A stretch of 64,000 nucleotides of DNA from Henricia sp. BOLD:AAB3569 (GCA_037783545.1 JBBELK010000808.1:372001-436000); one strand, 5' to 3'; counted from the first letter of the stretch, positions 23,641 through 33,949 are shown. The notes: a model not told the origin generated them from the letters alone. Numbers and translations are program-made.

Positions 23641-24565
23641 GGCCCGGTCACACATAGACGACGCACGGGGGACGCACGGCCCGCGCATTAAAAAATTGCA
23701 ATTTTGACCAGTGCGTTGTCGTTCGCTAGGTGTGCGTCATTATGCGTTACTCGTTCGTCGAGCGCGTTGGACCAACGTTATGCATTCGACGTCATTCGCT
23801 GTGTGCGTCAGGATTTTGTGTGCATGCACAAAAATGTGCGCGGAGCTCGACGCATGAATGTACACGTCAAAAGGACGCCAGACACGCGCAGAGCCCGCTA
23901 GACCAACGCCAGACATACGCGGAGCGCACGCTGTGTATTCGTTGTAAGTTCGGCGGCTGAGGTCTAGCGAACGCCTAGTGCACACCTAGCGCACACCTAG
24001 CGTGCTTTAAACGCATGCCCAGCGAACATGCGGCGAATATGAGCGTGCTGAACGGGTCTCTAACGCACCCAACGTTCTTCTTGCGTGTTCCTAGCGTATA
24101 CCTGGCGTGTACGTAGCGTGTACGTAGCGTGTAGTCATAGGGTAAATAAGCGGGTCCCGCACCACCTCCTCATCACTTCTCCTCCGACCCTCATGAGTGA
24201 TGACAGAGGTTCCTACTGATCGTGTCTAGAAGAACCATCTCAGAAGATGAAATACGATCACGGGACCGCTGCCGTTCGCGGGCTGTGCGTTGAGCGCGCG
24301 GTGCATGCGCTGGCCATTCGTCCCACACGCTAGCAACACGTGATGTATTCGTTGGGGTTTTTGACATGTGCGCTCTGTATACGGTCTGTATGCGCTTTGT
24401 ATGCGCCCAGTATACGCGCAGCGCGTCAGCAACACGCTATGCATTCGGTGTCAACTCGCTAGCCTCTCCCAAATCCTGACAAAAGTTGGGCGCACAACGA
24501 CGCACTGATCATTTTTGCTGAATTTTCAGTGCGCGGGCCGTGCGTCGTCTATGTGTGACCGGGCC
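23641..24565. mobile_element. Element A3, 925 bp, inside B
   Basis: Full-length copy with both GGCCCGGTCACAC ends, very similar to A1 over its whole length apart from small indels, such as the missing stretch near 24258. Flanks are AAT on the left and TTTA on the right, without an obvious duplication. Confidence 0.85.
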
Positions 24566-25314
24566 TTTACCGGCTTGGGGCGGTTCCGAACGTGTGCGCG
24601 TGCGTAACATTAAATATTTATGTAATTTATGTTTGATCTCATGACGTCAAAATTAACATACCCGAAAGAAAAAAAAAATAATAAGACCATCTTGTTTTTG
24701 ACCAGTGTGGCGCAAATTCCGGGCTTATTATGCTGAAAATATACTTTAAACTTGTAACCATGGAGCTATAAAGGTGATGTAGTTTGAATATTGTATCTAA
24801 TTGAAGCAATGTCTTGACAGAATAGAATCTGCCACGATATTGCAAGGTTTATTTAAGACAATTTCGACCGTCGTCGCGACGGTATGGACTCGTTACCGCA
24901 TACATAGCGAACGGAGTCCGGGATATGTAAGTTCCAAAAACATGGCACAAACTTGATAAGAAAGTTTTTCAAATTGTCTACCTTGTGCTGGAAGACGATG
25001 TGCAAACAAGGTTCCGTGTGTCCTAATCTCTGGCATTGACGGGTTTAGAAATACCCTACACATCACCAAACTGCTTAATCCGGAGGAAAATGGCAAAAAA
25101 GTCACGCTAAATTGTGCACAGAAATACCAATATACGTATACAGTTAGCAACCAAGTTCGTTCATCCTTCTGGTGTACGCGTACGCGTGCCAATACAGCGC
25201 GCACGTCGCGAATGGGGCTTTGCGTACATCGCGCGTATCCAAACTTGAGGACGCGACGCGAGTCGCTTTCATCTGTGCGCATGCGCGAGAACCCATGTAG
25301 AAGTGCCAAAAATC

Positions 25315-25389
25315 ATGCAAATTACGGTGCCCAAAATCATGCAAATGAGGTGGCTTAAACCACGCAAATATGGAAATACTTATGCAAAT
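25315..25389 (+). promoter_or_regulatory. Cluster of three ATGCAAAT octamers
   Basis: Perfect POU-type octamers occur at 25315-25322, 25339-25346 and 25382-25389 within diverged repeats of GCCCAAAAnnATGnAAATG, inside element B. They may be incidental products of a short tandem repeat. Confidence 0.35.
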
Positions 25390-25509
25390 GGTGCCCAAAA
25401 GTATGTAAATGTGCCCAAAAGTATGTAAATGAGGGTATGCTAATGAGAAGGCGCGGTTATGCTTGTACGCGGCCTCCGTTTCCTATCTTGTTGTTAATAG
25501 ATATCTGTG

Positions 25510-25637
25510 ATTCGTTGTAAGTTCGGCGGCTGAGGTCTAGCGAACGCCTAGTGCACACCTAGTGCACACCTAGTGTGCTTCAAACGCATGCCCAGCGAAC
25601 ATGCGGCGAATATGAGCGTGCTGAACGGGTCTCTAAA
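25510..25637. mobile_element. Element A2, middle part, truncated
   Basis: Continues A2 after B and matches A1 from its position 22500 onward (GTAAGTTCGGCGGCTGAGG), with one extra tandem copy of GTGCACACCTA. It breaks off after GGGTCTCTAA, so the right third and terminal repeat of A2 are missing. Confidence 0.8.
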
Positions 25638-26755
25638 GCAGTTATTGACTCTACCCCTTCCACGGCCTGTAATTATGACCGCCATTTTGACTATGTGGCT
25701 TTTCTTGTTTGTCGTATACCAATGAATACCAATGAATTCCCTAGCCCCGAAAACCCTAGGGTGGACATTTAAATCACTGTTCTACTCAAAATATTAAATA
25801 AGTTACAGCCATTTCAGCGATTTTCAAGGTCAATGGCGGCTATCTTGGAATTGACCCAGATTTCACCCATTACCGGTGGGTTGATTTTGGTAGACTTTTT
25901 TCTGTCATTATCCACATTCAGTAGGACCAGATACCGTTGAAAAACCTTTTGTTAGAATTTGTTGGGAGTTAGGGTACTTTTAACCATAAATCTATATCCG
26001 TATCCGTGCGCTTACGAAACCTTTACAAAAATTCATTCAAATTCATGGAGGGGTGGGTTGAGCCTATACCTATAGAAATATGAGGAATATAACATAAATG
26101 TCGGCATAGTCGCCACATCTGTGACCTCGCCACTCTATTGATGAACAATGGCTGATGAATAGGCCGGGTGGCGACCCCACGGACCTGGCGATTATAAATT
26201 CGGAGATCAACTTCCCATTATTTTGGAGAAGACCTCCTGATTTTAGACACATCTAAAAACCTCTGATGAGGTTGTTAATTGACAAAATATGGGAAGGTTG
26301 GCAGGACTGGAGATGGACCCCACTTTTTAAATTTGTTTTGACAAATTCTGCAAAATTTCGTAAAAACATGCAAAAAAAGGTTCTCAAGGTTCTCAAACGA
26401 CGTTTGGTGGAGATTGGGCACTTGCACTTTCAACGCTGTAGACACGGTCTGAAAATTAAAGAAAACAGAAATTTGTAAGTACAAATCACGATTTCTTATC
26501 AAAATTTCACTTTTTAGTGCCTTCTACAAACTGTAATAAGGAAAATAGCGTATAGTGCAGGTATTCAAATCAAATCTTACTGATTTTCCCCGAAATTTGC
26601 TTATTTGCAATAACATTATTTTCTACGATATTCCTTAAATACTTACCGTGAGTAAGCTTACATCATATAATCTGATCATGGCACGTACGCAGCATTGCAC
26701 ATAAGTTTAATCAATCCCGCGCCCTGTGCAGTTAAATTCGCGGCTATAAACTAGC
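25638..26755. other. Gene-free stretch
   Basis: No supportable exon or element boundary. Confidence 0.4.
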
Positions 26756-26761
26756 CCAATA

Positions 26762-26924
26762 GACGACGAAAGTGAAAACGTCACCCTTTGTGTGTTGTCA
26801 TGGTTATTGGGTCTACACTAAAACCAGTGAACTGTTTTCCTGCGCTATACCAATGGACGTTTCAGATTACCAGCGAATGTTTAAACCCAATTACCATGGC
26901 AACTGACGTCACACGTTAGTAGTC
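26762..26924. mobile_element. J-family miniature element, TA-flanked
   Basis: The ends GACGACGAAAGTG and CACGTTAGTAGTC are imperfect inverted repeats between TA dinucleotides (26760-26761, 26925-26926). Length 163 bp. Contains TGACGTCA near the right end. Confidence 0.7.
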
Positions 26925-27040
26925 TATTGGTTTTCCCCAACGAGGTTTTGAGAATTTGCTCGGTGTGGTATCGCTAAACCAATTAACACGTTGTAGCTAC
27001 TCTAAAAAGTTATCAAACAACCGAGAGCAGTTTGACAATA

Positions 27041-27202
27041 GACTACTAAAGTGAAAACGTCACCCTTTGTGTGTTGCCATAGTTTTTGGGTCTACACTAA
27101 AACCAGTGAACTGTTTCCCTGCGCTATACCAATGGACGTTTCAGATTACCAGCGAATGTTTAGACCCATAACCATGGCAACTGACGTCACACTTTAGTAG
27201 TC
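27041..27202. mobile_element. J-family miniature element, TA-flanked, intact ends
   Basis: Starts GACTACTAAAGTG and ends CACTTTAGTAGTC, perfect 13-bp inverted repeats between TA dinucleotides. Length 162 bp. About 90 percent similar by eye to the neighbour at 26762. TA targets and small size fit a Tc1/mariner-type miniature element. Confidence 0.8.
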
Positions 27203-27516
27203 TATTCGCCGTGCTATAAGGGGCGCTGTCATATTGGTACACTTACGTTCCAAGCTTTAATTTCCTTCCCAGCATGCGTGCGTACTTATGCTAATTTGCA
27301 TATTATGCATGATGTTCGATAAATCGAGGTTATATGTAGTAACAAAGGGGAAAACGTCCCTTACACGAGTTCTGTCAAGCCTAGATGTATTGTTTTGACG
27401 ACTACAGGGTTTATACATTTGTTTGCTGCAAAACTCTTTCAAAATGTTAGGTTGTTTTTGTGAGCTAAACTAATTGGCAAAATGTTGGCAAAATGGCACT
27501 TTGTTTGCAAATTTGG

Positions 27517-27799
27517 TTATGAAATGAAGTTTAATTATAATTCTACCGAGTTTATCGCTGGCACCGAAGGGCTTACATGAGATTGCACCTGTCACCGGAA
27601 TGTATCGTCACGCTTGAGAGCATCTATTGTAGTTAAACAAAAGAGGCCGTCTATATAACTGTGCCGACTGCAGGGTTGGGAAAAACCGCTTGAATTACGG
27701 CTGGTACCTTGCAGCCGACTCACCAAGGGGTGGGTATGTATAAGCCCTTCGGTGCTAGCGATAAACTCGGTAGAATTATAATTAAACTTCATTTCATAA
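27517..27799. mobile_element. Fold-back sequence with 59-bp arms
   Basis: Left arm 27517-27575 and right arm 27741-27799 are reverse complements with one mismatch (GCTGGCACC against GCTAGCACC), separated by 165 bp. It lies on the 3' side of the DIRS recombinase region (minus orientation), where DIRS elements carry terminal and internal complementary repeats, so it may be the end of that element. An independent fold-back element is equally possible. Confidence 0.7.
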
Positions 27800-27966
27800 A
27801 TTACATTCGTTTAATTAGGGAATTCTACCTCGTTATCTCATGGCACCTCGGCCTTACATGAGAAGTTTAGAGCAAAAGAAACGACAGCAAAGTCAGATGC
27901 AAGAAAGGTATCTCGGTACCCAAATTGTATAGCAATCAATACCAAACTGTGTTTGTTACGGAAACT

Positions 27967-28171
27967 GAATATTGCTACTTAGCATATAACAAAACAGTTC
28001 ATTTGATGCCGTCACTGCGGCCACTGTTGGCTTATTCAGGATTACCTGATTTAAAAAAGAATTGAATATTGCTGCTTAGCACAAAACGTAAACAGTTTGT
28101 TTGTGCCGTCATTGCGGTCACTGTTGGTGTATTCTGATTTCCGAATTAAATTGAAAATTGCTACTTAGCAC
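27967..28171. repeat. Tandem repeat, units of 97 and 89 bp
   Basis: Units start with GAATATTGCTACTTAGCA at 27967, 28064 and 28153 (the last partial, running into the recombinase frame). Shared words include GCCGTCAxTGCGGxCACTGTTGG. This is probably 3' untranslated sequence of the DIRS element. Confidence 0.65.
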
Positions 28172-28736
28172 AAACAAGATTCGTGTCGAACGAGTTTATC
28201 ATTGTTATGGCACAGCACTGCCGAGGCAAAATCAGCCGACTCAACTGGCTTGTGGTATAGAACTTTGCAAAAGTTGAACATCTTGTCCATCCTGCAGTTT
28301 TCATGATGTATTCTAACGTAGCTCCGCGCCGATAGGCGGTGTTGCATGCCGCCGATCTGGTACTGTGGGCAGAATAGGTATTCGTATTAATACCTGCATC
28401 TTTTAAAGTAGACTTGATCCACCGAGATATTGTTTGAACGCCTACTTCCTTATGAGGCGAAACATGGCTCAAGAAAAGATTTCTTTTCGAGCCACGCACA
28501 GAGCGTGTTCTGTGAAGATAATCTCTAAGCAAAGTTACAACGCAAAGCAACTTAACATGAGGGTACTTTTCCAGTACTACATTAACACCTGGCCTTCCGA
28601 TTTTGGAAGTTTTTGTAAGTTTATCTATGACAAAAACAACACCATTTGTGGCGACTTGAGCACAGTCTAGGCTCAGTAGTGATAAAGTTTGACAACGTTG
28701 TCCTGACACAAGGGCAATAATCACAGCAATTTTCAT
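28161..28736 (-). pseudogene. Tyrosine recombinase of a DIRS-type retrotransposon
   Basis: A 191-residue frame covers the catalytic half of a DIRS-type tyrosine recombinase. Visible catalytic residues are Arg14 (SGQRCQTL), His124 and Arg127 (AHSTRSA), Trp150 in the usual second-histidine position (AGW) and the nucleophile Tyr160 (FAKFYTT). The enzyme would join a circular cDNA into the genome, in place of the integrase of LTR elements. The frame differs from those of the two upstream pieces (29002-29241 and 29105-29449), with stops between 28737 and 29001, so the element is broken even though this domain is intact. Confidence 0.85.
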
Positions 28737-29001
28737 AGTAATGTCTTTCAGTGATAGTTTATCATCTTAAGAACTAGTCCAAGACTATCTTAACGTCCCA
28801 TGTGGCAGAATATTTCGGCGTTACGGGTCGTAGGTTAAATACGCCCCTCATAAACCTTTTGACGAGGGGATGCTAGCCTATAGTAACGCCCCCTACGGGG
28901 AGGACCACCGCCGATAGCGCACTACGTAACGTATTGAGACTGTTGTATCCGCAGCCGTCATGAAATGCCGCCGTCATGAAATGGCTCCGTCAGGCAAGAA
29001 A

Positions 29002-29449
29002 TTACTGTGTGTACATTTGATCGAACTGGATCAGTTTTAGTCCTAGCACAGAACGAAATCCATCTGTTGATGGCTGACCAGTAGCATCGCTTGGTAGAAT
29101 CTTTTCAGGAGGCAATGATGATGGCGGCAGACTCTCCTGAAATTCCTTGTATTCGTAAGGTCTCCCGGACAAGAGACAAGCAGCTAGTCTCAGGTGACGT
29201 CGTAACGGATGACGTCTGTCTGAGAACGGGAGAGTAAGCAAGATAAAGTATTAATGCCTGGGAGCGAGTACTGCCCTGGTGGCATAAACATGCTACAGCC
29301 GTTGAATTGTCTGATTTTAAAAGAACATGAATGCCATGCTCATTTAGAAACAATGCTAACAGGGCGAAATGACATGCTTTAAGTTCCAACCAATTTATAT
29401 GGTTCTTTGATTCCCGAGTGGAGACGTTTGAGTACTGGTGTGATCTCAT
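29002..29449 (-). pseudogene. DIRS-type RNase H and N-terminal recombinase remnant
   Basis: In one frame (29449 down to about 29270) the RNase H signature is clear: HINWLELKA, then LLKSDNSTAVA with the catalytic Asp, then HQGSTRSQAL. In a second frame (29241-29002) the text HPLRRHLRLAACLLSG, typical of the link between RNase H and recombinase in DIRS polyproteins, continues. An internal deletion and at least two frameshifts separate the pieces. DIRS homology starts abruptly near 29425, where LINE sequence adjoins. Confidence 0.8.
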
Positions 29450-30160
29450 GAAACTTTTTTGTTCGTGTCAAAATTCTGGCAGAAATATTTTGCATTCTTT
29501 GAAGATGGTTAATGATAGAGCCTGGAAGCCCATACAGAAACGAATTGCAGTAATCAAGTCGAGATGTAACAAAGGCGTGCATAAGCTGTTCTGTAACTTT
29601 ATCTGATATGTATGAACGTATGTGACTTATGTTTTTCAACTGGAACATGGAACAACGAGACACGTGTTTTATATGTGCTTTCATGTCAAGATGTTCATCA
29701 AAGATGACTCCGAGGTTCCTGGCAATACTGGAGGTGGATATTGGATGGTCGTCAATGAAGATATTGTCAACCTGTACATCGGATGATTTGTGTGGTGATT
29801 GAACTTGTTGGCGGTCATCCATTGCTGTATGTCAATGACACATGCCTCAACACGTGCAACTGCCTCATCCTTCTTTGCAGAGTGGAATGGTAAGTATAGC
29901 TGTGTGTCATCAGCATAAACCTGGACTGATAGGCCATGTTTCTTAACTATTTCAGCGACAGGCGAAAAGTACAAAAAGAATAACAATGGCCCAAGAACTG
30001 ATCCCTGTGGGACTCCGAAGAAACAAGGAGATTTTGATGAATATGACTCCTCAATTTTTACCGACTGAGTACGCATATCTAAGTATGACGTCAGCCACTG
30101 ACTAGGGGCTAGTCTATGCAGTTTGATTCGCTTTCCCGAGTATCGTGCTAATTCCGCATT
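29425..30160 (-). pseudogene. LINE reverse-transcriptase fragment, fused to the DIRS remnant
   Basis: Two overlapping frames (29681-30076 and 29425-29822) carry the reverse-transcriptase palm: GVPQGSVLGPLLFFLY, the active-site YADDTQLYLP, then the thumb-like tail with NLGVIFDEHLDMKAHI and LDYCNSFLYGLP. The style is that of the CR1/Jockey group. A frameshift lies near 29820, just after QWMTANK. Homology stops at TPVLKRLH, short of the normal C-terminus, and DIRS sequence continues in the same direction. The 5' part (endonuclease, fingers) is missing beyond about 30160. Confidence 0.85.
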
Positions 30161-30880
30161 ATGAAACTGTACAAATTAGTGTTCAGGCTTTACTAAGTGG
30201 GTTTTATGGGATAACTCTGAAAATGTTGTTTCTTTAATTCCGTTTTTATCCTCAAACCAGCATTTGTACTTGGTTTATATAGGTTATAACAAGGCAAATC
30301 ATGGGTGTCCGTATACGTACATAAGCCTAAATGTTCACGCATGTTCTGTGCAGTACATGTACTTTCCATTTAGGTTTTCAAGTCTGATTTTACTACAAAC
30401 ACAACGTACGAAAACTAGTCTTTCACAGCATAGTTGCATTTTTGTCAAGAAAATTTCCACAGACTTTCTGAACAGCCACAAAGAAACCCATATATTGGTG
30501 CGCAAAATCACGATTTTGTGACGTATTTTCAGGGTCATTTTTCACCTCGAGTTTGCCACGGACGAGTCCTCGAAAGACGTCCATATTGTAGTGGCGGGGT
30601 CGGGTCTTCGAGAACAGCAGTCCAATTTGTATATTCATAAGTTAATTAATAATAAACAATACTTGAGTACACTCCGCCCATCGTGCGCGCGACTGCTTTG
30701 CAATGGCCTGGATATAATTCCCCACGAGAGGGCGCTACATATTGAAAGCAGACGACGCGCAGCGCTTGGATTACGTATACCGAGCACTATATGTGGCAAG
30801 GGGACTCCCCCTAACGCCCCTATACCTCAACACACTGTTCCATTTTGTTAACTTACCAACACCACCTAAAAACTGAAAGA
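30161..30880. other. Gene-free stretch upstream of the OAS-like promoter
   Basis: No exon was supported in this interval. Several short frames on both strands show no domain. Confidence 0.35.
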
Positions 30881-30888
30881 AATTCCTT

Positions 30889-30908
30889 GGAAATTCCTTG
30901 GAAATTCC
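30889..30908 (+). promoter_or_regulatory. Tandem NF-kB-like sites (two GGAAATTCC)
   Basis: GGAAATTCC occurs at 30889-30897 and 30900-30908, 11 bp apart, within an 11-bp tandem repeat that also gives TTCCTTGGAA (a TTCN4GAA STAT-like spacing). GGAAATTCC fits the NF-kB/Rel consensus GGRNNYYCC. The sites lie about 570 bp upstream of the OAS-like start codon. Function is inferred from motif and position only. Confidence 0.45.
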
Positions 30909-31039
30909 TTGGATGTGTGAGACACAATGGGGGAACAATGGTAGGGGAGATACCCTCTGCCACATATCGTGCTGCATATATATAGGGATTACGTGTCGCT
31001 ACGCTATACAGCGGTGTCTCATTGTGGTATTTCTCATCG

Positions 31040-31049
31040 GGGATTTTCC
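31040..31049 (+). promoter_or_regulatory. Canonical NF-kB motif GGGATTTTCC
   Basis: Matches GGGRNWYYCC at every position, 420 bp upstream of the OAS-like ATG. Confidence 0.5.
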
Positions 31050-31132
31050 AGGATTTTGCTTGGTATCCTGCAAGCAAACTGCAACGTAGACCGTCGAAAA
31101 CCAGGGACGTATCATTTCGTCGTACACTTCAC

Positions 31133-31141
31133 TTCCGGGAA
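31133..31141 (+). promoter_or_regulatory. STAT/GAS-like palindrome TTCCGGGAA, overlapping an ETS core
   Basis: TTCCGGGAA fits TTCN3GAA, the GAS consensus bound by STAT dimers, and ACTTCCGG is also an ETS site. It lies 328 bp upstream of the OAS-like ATG. Confidence 0.4.
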
Positions 31142-31468
31142 ATGTCTATAGATTCTTACACGCTAAAATACAGAACTATATATGCCTACTTTAAGCTATT
31201 TCAGTAGTATATTTCAGTAGTAGATTTGAACGTCTTAGCGTTGGCCAGGTATGAACTCTATATCGTTCGCCCGTTACCAGGTTACTGTTTTGATGGACCT
31301 ACACGGGAACTAACACCCGATTCCATCGTTTATTTTCAACCATTGAAATGTAAGCATTTTGCACGCTGTGTGCAAACAAAAAAAGCAGGGTAGGCTATTT
31401 GACAAATTTCAAAATATAAACTTCAACGTCTCCTATAGAACAAAATCGGTATTTTTTTCAACAGAATC

Positions 31469-31681
31469 ATGGGTAGCTGGTTATCCACGTGGTTTTCTGC
31501 AGAATCCCCTCCTTGGAGTTTGGATGCGTTTTCATTGGAGTTTTGGTACAACGAAAACATACAGCGAGGCACGGCAACGTTCGACGACGAGTGCCGCGAA
31601 GCCATCGACTGGGTGGTCCGATATCTACACAGGGAATGCTCCTCCAATAATTACCTCTTTGACGTCGATCGGGTTGTAAAG
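31469..31681 (+). CDS. First coding exon of an OAS-like nucleotidyltransferase (partial gene)
   Basis: OAS enzymes make 2'-5'-linked oligoadenylates on sensing double-stranded RNA. The exon encodes 71 residues from an ATG in strong context (A at -3, G at +4) to a phase-0 donor, AAG followed by GTACGC. Its layout matches the N-terminus of OAS proteins: an amphipathic first helix (SLEFWYNENIQ), then an acidic helix with the family spacing (DDECREAIDWVVRYLHREC), then the strand FDVDRVVK. In OAS enzymes VVK is followed directly by the GGS(x)GKGT nucleotide-binding loop, so the exon would stop exactly before the catalytic core. I did not find the GGS exon on the plus strand up to the array at 35660, so the intron may be long, the rest may be lost, or this may be an orphan exon. 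Other cGAS-like or Mab21-type nucleotidyltransferases are the main alternative. Confidence 0.55.
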
Positions 31682-32309
31682 GTACGCATAGACAATAGGC
31701 CAAATACATAAAAACTACCAACTGCTTATAAGAAGAAGCACCGAACAAAAGCATAAGCTCAAGAGCAGAAGCAAACGCAAAAGCAATTGCTTGAAAACAT
31801 ATTCTTAACCCTTTGCTTTGGCTTCCTTAGCAAGTGCTTGGGGTTCTGAACAATTCTGTCGGTCGCCGCAACGTCACCTCCGGTAGGGCCGGAGTGAAAA
31901 CAACCGTGTGGCCATGGTGACAAGCGAAGGAACAAAGCCGTTGTCTACGCTACATGTATCTAAGCATGAACGATTTTTTTTCACTCCAGTCATGGTGCTA
32001 TATTCCCGTATACAAAGGCATACGACACCGGGTCACAAAAGTGCCAGGATGTGCGACCGACAGAATGGTGCTATTCACCATTGGGCATGTGTATTATGTA
32101 ACGGCTTTGTATAGACTCAGGGGTTGGCTTTGTATAAACTCATGGGTTCACTTTTAGTCCTCATCCGGGGTACCCTCCCATTTTCGCGCATACATTTTTG
32201 CGCTGTGTAGCCGTTCAACATGCATGTTGTTTGTCGAAACGAAACAGTAGGCCTAAGTGATAGCTTTCTTGTGAGATATCTTAGCGAATATTCATGCTTC
32301 TGCATCTTC

Positions 32310-32515
32310 ATCTTCAAGTGAATTTTAGCTTTGTTTTCAAAAGTAGCCCCTGTTCAGTCAGGCGTGAAATTCTCAACATGATGACGACGTTAATAAAAAC
32401 ATAAAACTCATGTCTACCGATATGTGTGAGCCAATTTTCTAAATATAATACAATTTCCATTGTATCTACAATTTTATGAGTGTATACTTTTTGTTGATAC
32501 ACCCTGTATACCATC
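32310..32515 (+). repeat. Repeat K, single arm
   Basis: About 200 bp nearly the same as 57795-57965 and, in reverse, 57355-57545 (GCCCCTGTTCAGTCAGGCGT, ATGATGACGACGTTAATAAA). Only one arm of the fold-back is present here. Confidence 0.7.
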
Positions 32516-33075
32516 CTCTTGCAACAGTGCCCCTTTAACGCACTCCCCAACTGCTGCGTACCGAGGCCCTGTTGAAACCGGCTCCATTTCGCATGATTGT
32601 CGCCTTTGCTGGACCAATCATGACGCTTGGCAGTGCGTTTCAGGCATTCAAATGTCACGCGCGCAGATTGTAAACACCGTGCTGGCCGTTGTCCGCGTCG
32701 GCGATTGGTTGCTATTTAAAGCATACTGGGGAATCCGTTCCATTACATTCGTGAGCATGCATCCCTGTTATTAATTTGAAAAACTGCGGAGTAAATTAAG
32801 ATCGTCGCCGGAAATTTTGGTAGGAATGGGACACTCAAAAGGAACAGAACCCAATACAATTTCTGGAAAGTATAGAAATCGTTTCTTTTCGGCATAACAT
32901 GACCGAATTTAAATATCAAAATGACTCGGGCGTGTGTTGTCCGAACACAACAGCCGGCTTACTCCACAGATTTGTGTGGATTTCCTCAGGGTATTGTATC
33001 GTCGCTTAGAAGAGTGGAAATTCCCTGATATCTCAGGATGCCTGTATACACACACTGGTGTGAACTCACCTCCCA

Positions 33076-33230
33076 CCGCGGACGTCCCACCGCGGACGTC
33101 CCACCGTTCCTCTTTTGTTTGGACATAGTTTTTAACCTACTCCTCTCGTTTGTTTTGTACACGATTGGAATCGCGGACGTTCGCTTGGCAATCGCGGACG
33201 TTCGCTTGGCAATCGCGGACGATATTGTTC
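33076..33230. repeat. Short tandem repeats around GCGGACGT
   Basis: A 14-bp unit (CACCGCGGACGTCC) occurs about twice at 33076-33106, and a 21-bp unit beginning AATCGCGGACGTTCGCTTGG occurs 2.5 times at about 33170-33222. Confidence 0.7.
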
Positions 33231-33949
33231 CCTTTGTTAAACGTCCGCGGTTTGAAATAGATGAACCCGCACATACAATACGTCTGTATATGCACGCATA
33301 CACACACCCCGTTTCTCCCCTGCCGACCACCCACTGTTTGCATATTCATGATAGTGTCACCCATAATCTACTGTCTATACGCCTTTCTTAATATTTATGC
33401 TGACGTCATCACTTACGGACCAAAGCGAGGCTATAGTTCCTCTCATTTCAGTGCCGGATTGTATGCGTGCGATAGGCTTACGAACCGTACCGATGTGCTC
33501 CAAGTTGACAGCGTAAAACGTTCGTCGTTGGACCTTTTTAGGTTTGCTTCTATAGATTTCTGAGTGATAATGACCGCCAGAAGCAGGGGCTCATCAAAAT
33601 TAGGAGAGACGAAGGACAGATCTTTGAAGGACATTTTAAACAATTATTTCGGACCGTGTCCGGAAATTGGGCCATGCAGCGACGATGACTCTTTTTCCTT
33701 CCTCTGTTGATTTAACGGGTAAGAATTTACAAGTCGGACATCACTATTCCTTGAAAAATTACTAATTAACCAATGTTAGCCGTCAGTAAGTGCAGAAATT
33801 ACGATTATATTTGAACAAAACTTTGCCATTTTTCAGCCGATCTCGTATTCGTATACATGAGGCAGTAGATCGTCTGACTTGAAAATTCTCTCCTTTTTGA
33901 TATAAAATGGTACCATTGGTAAGGGTTGAGAAGTTGATCAAAATGTATT

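Larger units (their letters stand above)
23577..25509. mobile_element. Element B, 1933 bp, 33-bp perfect inverted ends, 8-bp duplication
   Basis: The ends begin CACAGATATCTATTAACAAC and are mirrored without mismatch for 33 bases (23577-23609 and 25477-25509). ATTCGTTG is duplicated exactly (23569-23576 and 25510-25517), and joining the flanks rebuilds an uninterrupted A element. An 8-bp duplication with a CA start fits hAT-type transposition. Inside lies A3 (23641-24565). The remaining roughly 1 kb holds a 138-residue frame (24893-25309, minus) with no recognisable transposase domain, so B looks non-autonomous. Subterminal sequence (CATAACCGCGCCTTYTCATTAG) recurs at about 63680-63705. Confidence 0.9.
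31682..33949. other. Presumed intron 1 of the OAS-like gene, first part
   Basis: No further exon was found by reading for the GGS and SDxD motifs. It contains a single-arm copy of the palindromic repeat K (32310-32515) and a short tandem repeat (33076-33230). Confidence 0.4.

Noticed and set aside
22177-24444. Recurrent frames of 65-146 residues in elements A1-A3
   Set aside because: They repeat with the transposon copies, overlap on both strands and have no transposase motif.
24893-25309. 138-residue minus frame inside element B as a transposase
   Set aside because: No DDE motif, zinc finger or hAT dimerisation text; Cys/Arg/Leu-rich chance frame.
29105-30076. Functional chimeric retrotransposon
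   Set aside because: Frameshifts in the LINE part and in the DIRS part, and stops between domains.
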